A stretch of DNA of 32,786 nucleotides from Lichenicola sp050954785 (lineage in GTDB: Bacteria; Pseudomonadota; Alphaproteobacteria; Acetobacterales; Acetobacteraceae): NCBI GenBank assembly GCA_050954785.1, contig JBPBQO010000136.1, positions 1 through 32,786 on the forward strand, given 5' to 3'. The notes below the pieces were generated by a model. It was given only the letters and a program-made list of their open reading frames with translations. It did not search any database and was not told the DNA's origin. Position numbers and translations under genes: made by a program. Positions within the stretch are counted from its first letter, which is position 1; every line of letters begins with the position of its first letter. This document shows, piece by piece, positions 23,805 to 30,430 of the stretch.

Positions 23805-25742
23805 ATGATTGCTCCAGACACAGCATTCGGACAACGAGAGTCATCGTTCAGCAAAGACCCGTTGTTTCTCAAAAATAATACTCTGCATGCAAGGATATGC
23901 GGCAACGATGTGCCGCTCCTGATGGGGGATAAGCCGGTCGAGGCGTTTCTGCCCGGCTGGCATGCATCCGCATTGTTTACCGGCTTCGCCCCGCTTTTTC
24001 TGCTGGAGCTGGAAAACATCGATGGTGGCCGGGCGACCTGGTTCCTGGATCATCGGTTTCATTACTTGGGCGGCGACGTCGCACAGCTCTCGCCGGAAGC
24101 GATCGGTTTGCTGAAGCTCGGGGCGCTGCCGCTGCTTGGCACACTTGTAGATATAGTCACACGGTATTCGAACATCCGGATCGGACGCCCACTTCAGGAT
24201 TTCCTCGGCGTCAACGAGGCAACGCGGCTTGCGATTGGCATCGTCTGCCAGGACGAGCTGGTCCGCATGCCGGCATCCTATCTTGTCGAACATCTGATGC
24301 CGCACTCGCTTACGTATCGCGACGAAAACGACATATTGCGCTCGATCGACCGGAATCATCTTGCCGACGGGTTGCGCGACGACCTGCAGGACCGGATCGG
24401 CGACTGGGTTCGCGCTGGCACCATGAGCTGGCCGAGCCCGGTGGATGGCAGGATGTTGAACGCCCAGGGCACGCTCGTATTCGACGATTTCCATTTCGCC
24501 TTCCGCTTCGACGACCCCGCGAACGGGCTCGTGTTCTTTGTGCTGGCTGCGGACCATAACTCGCGCATTGCTGGAATTTGGTTCCCGTGCATGGGCTTTC
24601 TCGTGAGTCTGGACGAACTACATCGCGGATTGGCGCGCATGCTGATCCCGCATATTCCCCGATGGTTCGTCATGCATCCGCTGCAATGGGCCGATCAACT
24701 GATCCCGTATCTGCAGAGCGATAAGGCCCGGTTCGCCAGCGTTGTGCGCGGGCGGCCAGGCACGCATCTCGGCCACCAGCTATGGAACGAGCTGAGCGGC
24801 ATCGACAAGTACGTCGACGCCTCACCCGACGCGCTTCCGGAATGGATCGTGCTGAATGCCGAGGACGGCATCGAGATGTACGGGCCGATCGACAGGATTT
24901 TCCCGGAGCTGGAAGGACGGGTCAATCGGACCTTGCCCGACATTCGCGCGATGATTTCCTGGGCTTACCGGGAACGGGTGTTCGTGCTGCGCATCACACG
25001 GGAATTCGTCTCGAAGCGGTTGCGGCAGGAAATACGAACTTACGTGGCAGCGACACGATCGGCCCGGAAGACTGTACTGGCGCTGGAGTCCATCCCGACC
25101 GGACCGGTCATCCTGATCGGACTGCGTGTCGAGAACCGCACTCTGGTGGACCTGCCCGGCTTCCTCCACCAGCTTCTCGGCGCTCTCGTCGCTCGCCATC
25201 CGGGACTTGTCGTCGTGTTCGATGGGCATAATTCACGGAGCGAGGACGAGAACGGCCAGATGATCGAGAGCCATGGCGAGGGAGTGTTCAGCCAGCAGCC
25301 GATCGATATCGAGCGGCAGTTGCTGAGCGATCTGAGAGCCTCGTTCGCCGATGCCGACATCACGATCGCCGACACGCTGGGCGCACCGATCTCGGCGAGC
25401 ATAGCATGGTGTGAGGCAGCGGACTGCTTCGTCTCCATCTGGGGCGCCAGCCTCGCCAAGTATCGGTGGGTCTGCAACAAGCCCGGCTTCGTAATCACCA
25501 GCCGCCTGAACCTCCTGCAACGCAACGACCTGCACATCTACGATGCGCCGCGCTACATGGAGGATCCGTCATCGCTCGAATTCGTCGATCCCGACGCGGT
25601 CACCGACCAGCCCGATGCACCGCAACTGATCGACGTGGGGCCTGGACAACCAGCCTTCTACAACTTCACCCTCGATGAAGCCCGGGTTCTTCCGCACATC
25701 ATGGCCATGGTCGAACGCAACGTTCCCGGAACATCGACATGA
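23805..25742 (+). CDS. Large protein of unknown function, possibly glycan-related
   Basis: I do not recognise this 645-residue protein. It has no signal peptide and no long hydrophobic helix. Residues 1-380 are mixed alpha/beta with blocks such as GTLVFDDFHFAFRFDD, RIAGIWFPCMGFL and HIPRWFVMHPLQWADQLIPYL. From about 440 a Rossmann-like alternation appears (GPVILIGLRVENRTL, HPGLVVVFDGHNSRS), then SASIAWCEAADCFVSIWGASLAKYRWVCNKPGFVITSR. The last has the layout (A-D-C-F-V...G-A-S-L-A) of the donor-side half of GT-B or GT61-like glycosyltransferases, so a glycosyltransferase-like C-terminal half is possible but not established. Codon use and steady GC3 support a real gene. The start at 23805 lacks a good ribosome binding site and is preceded by a hairpin. 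It stands alone between the HAD gene and a convergent GH1 gene. Confidence 0.75.
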   Translation: MIAPDTAFGQRESSFSKDPLFLKNNTLHARICGNDVPLLMGDKPVEAFLPGWHASALFTGFAPLFLLELENIDGGRATWFLDHRFHYLGGDVAQLSPEAIGLLKLGALPLLGTLVDIVTRYSNIRIGRPLQDFLGVNEATRLAIGIVCQDELVRMPASYLVEHLMPHSLTYRDENDILRSIDRNHLADGLRDDLQDRIGDWVRAGTMSWPSPVDGRMLNAQGTLVFDDFHFAFRFDDPANGLVFFVLAADHNSRIAGIWFPCMGFLVSLDELHRGLARMLIPHIPRWFVMHPLQWADQLIPYLQSDKARFASVVRGRPGTHLGHQLWNELSGIDKYVDASPDALPEWIVLNAEDGIEMYGPIDRIFPELEGRVNRTLPDIRAMISWAYRERVFVLRITREFVSKRLRQEIRTYVAATRSARKTVLALESIPTGPVILIGLRVENRTLVDLPGFLHQLLGALVARHPGLVVVFDGHNSRSEDENGQMIESHGEGVFSQQPIDIERQLLSDLRASFADADITIADTLGAPISASIAWCEAADCFVSIWGASLAKYRWVCNKPGFVITSRLNLLQRNDLHIYDAPRYMEDPSSLEFVDPDAVTDQPDAPQLIDVGPGQPAFYNFTLDEARVLPHIMAMVERNVPGTST

Positions 25743-25767
25743 TGTTTCCGGCCGGCTGACGGCTCGC

Positions 25768-27087
25768 CTACCTGTCCTGCCTCAGGCTCCATCCCAGGCG
25801 ACTTTCCAGGTGGGATACGAAAGCGTGGTTCTGCAACAGCTCGAGCGGATGCTTCGCGCTGGACGCGGGCGGGTTCGGCATATCCAGCGGCAGGGTCAGC
25901 GCATAGCTCTGGGTCGGCAGCACCTCGCTCCAATCGGCGATGAGCTGCTTGTAGCTCTCCCCGACCGGCCGGATCTTTCGGTCCAGATCATAGAGGCCGA
26001 GTGCGTTGACGTTGCCGCGGTCTTCCCTCAGCGCCGAATCCCAATCGACCTGGTCGGTCAGCGAGTACCAGGTGAAGCCGATGATCGGGATGCCGTCGTT
26101 GCGCAGGCGCAGCACATTGGCCCATTCCTTCCAGAGCCAGCGCATCGCCTCATCCCCGTTCGCGCCCTCGATCAGGTTGGTTTCGGTGTGCATCACCGGG
26201 ACGCGATAGCGCTGGAAATACTCGCGGGTGATCTCGGCATAGCCGAACACCTCGCCAGAAGGTTCGGTCGAACCGTCCTGATTCACCAAGTGCTCGTTGG
26301 TGACATAGTAGTCGGTGCCCATCACGCAGCGATGGCGTAACTGCCTGTCGAGAAAGAAATGATATTCGTCACGGCTCATCCCGTTATCCATCAGGAACTC
26401 GTACATCTCGCTGTCGACACGCCGGCCATAATTGAGGTCCAGCGACAGGAAACGCTTGGCGTTCATGATCTCGGCGGGCTTTATCGCGCCGGTGCTCTTG
26501 GCATGGAAATATTCCGATGACTCGCTCTGAATGAAGATGGCGTCCGGACGCATCTGCAGGATCGCGTGCATCGCCAGGACGTTGCCGCGAACGAGGTGCT
26601 TCAGGGCGGTCACGAACGCCTCGTCGGTACGGAGCTGCTCGTTCCACCATCCATAGCTCGCCGAGAAGGTGGCACAGATGTACATCTCGTTGACCGGCGT
26701 GTAGAGCTGGACCCACGGGTAGCGCTGCGCGAAGGCGCCGGCATAGACCGCGAACAGCTCGGGAAAATCGGGGTTCTGGAAGTTGCCGATCCAGTCCGGC
26801 ACGCCGAAATGGCATAGATCGACGATCGGCATGATCCCGCGCGCGCGCAGGTCGGCGAAGGTCTCGTCGACGAATGACCAGTCGTAGCGGCCGGGACCGA
26901 TGAACGTCGTATGGATCGGCGGCCCGTAGCGCAGAAACCGGATCCCGAGCTCCTGAACGCATTCGAAATCGCGGCGCCAATGCGTGTAATGGCCGCATTT
27001 GGCCAATTCGTCGACGCGGACCCGGCCGTTCTGGATGGTCGGGTAGCTGTTCTCGATCCCGGTCGCGAACATGAAGGCGTTGGTCAT
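25768..27087 (-). CDS. Glycoside hydrolase family 1-like protein (beta-glucosidase type), divergent
   Basis: A 439-residue TIM-barrel glycosidase of the GH1/clan A type. RRDFECVQELGIRFLRYGPPI and YDWSFVDETFADLRARGIMPIVDLCHFGVPDWI match the GH1 N-terminal third. The acid/base motif is TPVNEM (Glu134) instead of T-x-N-E-P, the nucleophile motif is MHTETN (Glu302) instead of (I/V)-T-E-N-G, and GTDYYVTNE (257-265) and WYSLTDQVDW follow. Both catalytic glutamates are kept. No signal peptide is present, so it should be cytoplasmic. The ATG at 27087 has no clear Shine-Dalgarno; an ATG at 27072 is the alternative. Convergent with the unknown gene at 23805 (25-base gap). The substrate is unknown; a role in turnover of glycans or glycosides is inferred. 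Confidence 0.82.
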   Translation of the reverse strand: MTNAFMFATGIENSYPTIQNGRVRVDELAKCGHYTHWRRDFECVQELGIRFLRYGPPIHTTFIGPGRYDWSFVDETFADLRARGIMPIVDLCHFGVPDWIGNFQNPDFPELFAVYAGAFAQRYPWVQLYTPVNEMYICATFSASYGWWNEQLRTDEAFVTALKHLVRGNVLAMHAILQMRPDAIFIQSESSEYFHAKSTGAIKPAEIMNAKRFLSLDLNYGRRVDSEMYEFLMDNGMSRDEYHFFLDRQLRHRCVMGTDYYVTNEHLVNQDGSTEPSGEVFGYAEITREYFQRYRVPVMHTETNLIEGANGDEAMRWLWKEWANVLRLRNDGIPIIGFTWYSLTDQVDWDSALREDRGNVNALGLYDLDRKIRPVGESYKQLIADWSEVLPTQSYALTLPLDMPNPPASSAKHPLELLQNHAFVSHLESRLGWSLRQDR

Positions 27088-27524
27088 GGGAGGTTCCGGA
27101 TCTGACTGGTTTTGCGCGAACAGGTGCCTTCGGCGGCTGGTCGGCCCCTGCGCGCGGATCGAGACTGCGATGAACGACAGTTCAGCTTACCCCGCCGGGC
27201 TCGTCCAGCGCCGGCAATGCCGATCGCAGTCAAATCAGCGGACGGAGTCGGGTCGATGGCGGGTCTATGTCCGGCTGATCGGGGCCTTTGGCCAGGCCGG
27301 ACACGCCTTCGGTGCCGGAGAATGGCGCTCCTGCAATGCTACCGGTGTCCGGCCTTCAAGGTCGACCCGTGTCCTCCCGGGCCCAAATTACAGGGCCAGC
27401 CTCGGTCCGGGGCTGCCTTTGCCGACACACGACCGGGCTTGGCAACACCGATTCCTGCGGGATGGAGAGACTGTCGACCATCTGGTCGCTATGCTAGGCA
27501 GCGCGGGCTGCAGCAAGGAACGAC
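27088..27524. other. Divergent intergenic region, no gene seen
   Basis: About 437 bases between the GH1 gene (minus) and the small unknown gene (plus). Short open frames occur in all plus frames but overlap each other, change composition along their length and have no ribosome binding site or recognisable motif. The region should contain the promoters of both neighbours; I could not identify a convincing box pair. Confidence 0.5.
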
Positions 27525-28091
27525 ATGGCAACCATTTTCGATAAGATTCCGGGCATGAATGCTGCCTCCCTCCAGCAACTGGTGGATAATGCACGTGCCA
27601 GGCCCGGCAATCCGCAGTCCGAAGGAGTCATCGAGGCGGCTATGGGCGCGCTCGAGACCCTGAAGCTGAACCTGGCCTCGTCGAAGGCCGCCGGGAAGGC
27701 CGCCATCAAGAACCGGTATGCGGACGAACCGCTTGCCAAGGCATTCGAGGCAGCGCTGAAGGACCGGCCGCCGACCGACGCCCAGCTTCGGCGGCTGCAA
27801 CTGATCCATGAGAACCCCGGTCGGGACGAGGACAAGCTGGCGGATCTCGCCGGCGACAAGGACTCCGGCGCCTTCAACCTATGGATCAGCGCACTCTGCC
27901 GTGACCGCGCGGACTACCTGCCGCCGCCCAAGGTCGCGGCACTTCGCAAGCAGCCGCAGTGGAGCGACCTGATCTGCGAGATCGTTCCCAAGGTCGATGC
28001 AGTGGGCCGCAAGACGCACGGCTGGACCCTGCGGCCGGAAGCAGAGGTTGCCATGCGTCGCCTCGGCCTGCTGAAGCCGAAGCGGGCCTGA
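27525..28091 (+). CDS. Small protein of unknown function
   Basis: A 188-residue soluble, helix-rich, charged protein (pI likely basic; C-terminus LLKPKRA). No known domain is recognised. The first 60 residues are amphipathic helices (SLQQLVDNARARPGNPQSEGV, MGALETLKLNLASSKAAGKAA), followed by EPLAKAFEAALKDRPPTDAQLRRL and a C-terminal segment GRKTHGWTLRPEAEVAMRRLGLL that looks like a small winged or helix-turn type unit. The ATG at 27525 follows AAGGA by about six bases, a good ribosome binding site, and codon use fits the genome. It could be a DNA- or protein-binding accessory protein; that is only a guess from charge and helicity. It precedes the diguanylate cyclase by 129 bases on the same strand. 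Confidence 0.72.
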   Translation: MATIFDKIPGMNAASLQQLVDNARARPGNPQSEGVIEAAMGALETLKLNLASSKAAGKAAIKNRYADEPLAKAFEAALKDRPPTDAQLRRLQLIHENPGRDEDKLADLAGDKDSGAFNLWISALCRDRADYLPPPKVAALRKQPQWSDLICEIVPKVDAVGRKTHGWTLRPEAEVAMRRLGLLKPKRA

Positions 28092-28220
28092 GACGCGGTG
28101 GCGGGCAGGCACCGCCGGCATGAGCCAGGACGGACCAGCACGCCCCGACCGATGTCTTTTAATGATATGGTGATAATCCCGGAAGATCATGGCATCGAAA
28201 ATTAGGCTGGTTATGAAACA

Positions 28221-29483
28221 GTGATTGTCCGGTCCAAGCAGGCATCCGCGGAAGCGCTTGTCGATGCGGTACCTGCCCTGCTCGGCTACTGGGACACGGA
28301 CCTGGTCTGCCGGTTCGCCAACAAAACCCTGCTTGACTGGTTCGGTTGGCCGCTTGCTGCCGTTCTCGGCACTCACCTGCGCGATCTTCTGGGCGAAACG
28401 GTATTCACGCTCAATGTCCCATACATAGAGGGCGCACTGGCAGGCGCACGGCAGCGATTCGAGCGGACGATCCTCAAGGCTGACGGACAGGTGCTGCATG
28501 CCCTGACACATTACGTTCCGGACCTGGACCAGGATGGGATCATCGCCGGTTTCTCCGTCCTGGTCACCGACATTACCGAGCTGAAAATTACCGAAACCAG
28601 GCTCGCCCTCGCGGCGTCCGTCTTCGACAGCACGATCGAAGGCATCATGGTCAGCGACCACGCAGGCGTAACCCTGGCCGTCAACAGGGCCTTCAGCGAG
28701 ATCACCCTCTATGCAGTCGAGGATGTCGTCGGGCAACCGGATCGCATCTTCCTGACGGATGAAATCTGTCTTCCGTCCGTCACCCGGGAAATCGCCGAAA
28801 ATGGGCACTGGCAGCGTGATGCCTGGGGGCGGCGCAGAGACGGCGTGGCGTTTCTGGCGTCGCGGACCTGCACGATCGTGCAGAACCCGGGAAACGCACC
28901 GCTCCGCTACCTGACCATGTTCACCGACATCACCGAACTCTGGCGCAGCACCGAGCGCATCCGGTATCTCGCCTTGCACGATCCGCTCACCGAACTGCCG
29001 AACCGGTCCCTGCTGTTCGACCGGCTGGAGTCGCTGATCCGAGCCGATCGACAAGCCGGTTCGATCATCGTCATGTTTCTCGATCTCGACCGGTTCAAGC
29101 TCGTCAACGATACGTATGGCCACGACATGGGCGATGCGGTCCTGACAATAGTTGCGCGTCGGCTCCAGGGCGTCGTACCGGAACCAGATATGGTGGCGCG
29201 GCTGGGTGGTGATGAATTCATCATCGTCATGGAAAAACCGTCCGGCGGCGTAGTCACGGAGACCATCGCAGGCCGCATCATCGCCGCGGTCAATGAACCG
29301 ATCGAATGGGACGGCCGGGCCACACAGGTCGGCATCTCGATCGGAGTTGCGGAATTTCCACGTGATGGCCATAGGCCGGTCGATCTTCTGAAAAACGCCG
29401 ACGAGGCCATGTACCGGGCCAAGCGGGCCGGCAGGAACTGCTTTCGGTTCGCCAATCGGCCGCCGATTTTCAGGCTGACATGA
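28221..29483 (+). CDS. PAS-PAS-GGDEF diguanylate cyclase
   Basis: A 420-residue cytoplasmic enzyme predicted to make cyclic di-GMP from two GTP. PAS 1 spans about residues 8-122 (AVPALLGYWDTDLVCRFANK ... VTDITELK) and PAS 2 about 128-242 (VFDSTIEGIMVSDHAGV ... TDITELW). The GGDEF domain (about 248-415) has HDPLTELPNR, FLDLDRFKLVNDTYGHDMGD and an intact GGDEF (329-333), so it should be active. The inhibitory I-site position R-x-x-D is P-E-P-D (320-323), so product inhibition by that route is lost. There is no EAL domain, no membrane segment and no signal peptide. The GTG at 28221 is the only start near the domain; upstream in frame is a stop at 28203, and the ribosome binding site is weak. The stop overlaps the DUF72 start by ATGA. 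Confidence 0.9.
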   Translation: MIVRSKQASAEALVDAVPALLGYWDTDLVCRFANKTLLDWFGWPLAAVLGTHLRDLLGETVFTLNVPYIEGALAGARQRFERTILKADGQVLHALTHYVPDLDQDGIIAGFSVLVTDITELKITETRLALAASVFDSTIEGIMVSDHAGVTLAVNRAFSEITLYAVEDVVGQPDRIFLTDEICLPSVTREIAENGHWQRDAWGRRRDGVAFLASRTCTIVQNPGNAPLRYLTMFTDITELWRSTERIRYLALHDPLTELPNRSLLFDRLESLIRADRQAGSIIVMFLDLDRFKLVNDTYGHDMGDAVLTIVARRLQGVVPEPDMVARLGGDEFIIVMEKPSGGVVTETIAGRIIAAVNEPIEWDGRATQVGISIGVAEFPRDGHRPVDLLKNADEAMYRAKRAGRNCFRFANRPPIFRLT

Positions 29484-30211
29484 TGGAGCCGCCGCGAGTC
29501 GGCGTTGCCGGCTGGAGCCTGCGTCGAGACCTGGCGGATCGTTTCGGCACAGGTGACAGCCAGCTCGCACGGTACGCGACACGCTTCGATTGCGTGGAGA
29601 TCAACTCCAGTTTCTACCGGCCGCATCGTCCGGCGACCTATGCACGCTGGGCGGAGGCGGTGCCGGCTGCGTTCCGGTTCGCCGTGAAGATGCCGCGATC
29701 CATCACGCATGAGGCACGCCTGCGGGACCATGGATCGCTGCTGGACGCGTTTCTCGAACAGACCGGGGCGCTGGGGTCAAGGCGGGGCCCGATCCTGGTG
29801 CAGTTGCCGCCAAGCCTGCGTTTCGAACCTGATCTCGCGGAGCGGTTCTTCGGCGGGCTGCGTATCTGCCATGACGGTCCGGTCGTCTGCGAGGCACGTC
29901 ATGCGAGCTGGTTTACGGAAGTGGCCGAAACGGTCCTGCGTAGCGCCCGGGTTGCCCGGGTCGCTGCAGACCCGGCGCCAGTGCCTGCTGCCGCGAAAAC
30001 CGGCGGATGGGACGGGCTGTATTATCACCGCCTGCATGGCAGCCCCCGCACATACTATTCCGGTTACGGACCGGAGCGGCTCGAGCCGTTCGTGACCGGG
30101 CTTGGCCCCACAGCCGATCGCTGGGTGATTTTCGACAACACCGCACTCGGCGAGGCCATACCGGATGCACTCTGGCTCTCCGACCGCCTGACCAAACGAC
30201 CATCCCCTTGA
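29480..30211 (+). CDS. DUF72 domain-containing protein
   Basis: A 243-residue protein of the DUF72 (YecE-like) TIM-barrel family, whose biochemical role is not established. Landmarks in order are VGVAGWS, FDCVEINSSFYRPH, RFAVKMPRSITH, LGPILVQLPPSLRF-type block (here GPILVQLPPSLRF), VVCEARHASWF, and YYHRLHGSPRTYYSGYG followed by WVIFDNTA; all family positions are present. The ATG at 29480 overlaps the stop of the diguanylate cyclase by 4 bases (ATGA), so the two are translationally coupled. It is followed 10 bases later by a palindromic intergenic element. Confidence 0.9.
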   Translation: MMEPPRVGVAGWSLRRDLADRFGTGDSQLARYATRFDCVEINSSFYRPHRPATYARWAEAVPAAFRFAVKMPRSITHEARLRDHGSLLDAFLEQTGALGSRRGPILVQLPPSLRFEPDLAERFFGGLRICHDGPVVCEARHASWFTEVAETVLRSARVARVAADPAPVPAAAKTGGWDGLYYHRLHGSPRTYYSGYGPERLEPFVTGLGPTADRWVIFDNTALGEAIPDALWLSDRLTKRPSP

Positions 30212-30262
30212 AAAAGGTTTGCAAAGGCTCCGCCTTTGCCGGGGTCCAGAGGCAGAGCCTTC
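30211..30262. repeat. Palindromic intergenic element (REP-like)
   Basis: Directly after the DUF72 stop, GCAAAGGC (30221-30228), a TCC loop and GCCTTTGC (30232-30239) form a perfect 8-bp hairpin, followed by GGGGTCCAG and a second small hairpin AGGC-AGA-GCCT (30250-30260). I recall this layout of palindromic, extragenic sequence as recurrent in Acetobacteraceae genomes, usually at gene ends. No second copy is in the window, so the repeat status rests on memory. It may also act as a transcription end signal for the diguanylate cyclase-DUF72 unit. Confidence 0.5.
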
Positions 30263-30430
30263 GGCCTTTCGATCGTGCCGGTAGCCTACACGCCAACGAA
30301 ATCATCGCATCGTCTCGATTATGAGAAGAATCCCGATTGTTTCAAAATACATCTCGTGGAAAGATCGGATCCGGCAAGATCCTCGTCATATGTTGTGATC
30401 TCGTCGCCGTCCCTTCGCTGCGGAGTTCGG

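Noticed and set aside
28095..28115. GCGGTG/CACCGC hairpin after the small unknown gene
   Set aside because: Six base pairs in GC-rich DNA with no T-run is expected by chance.
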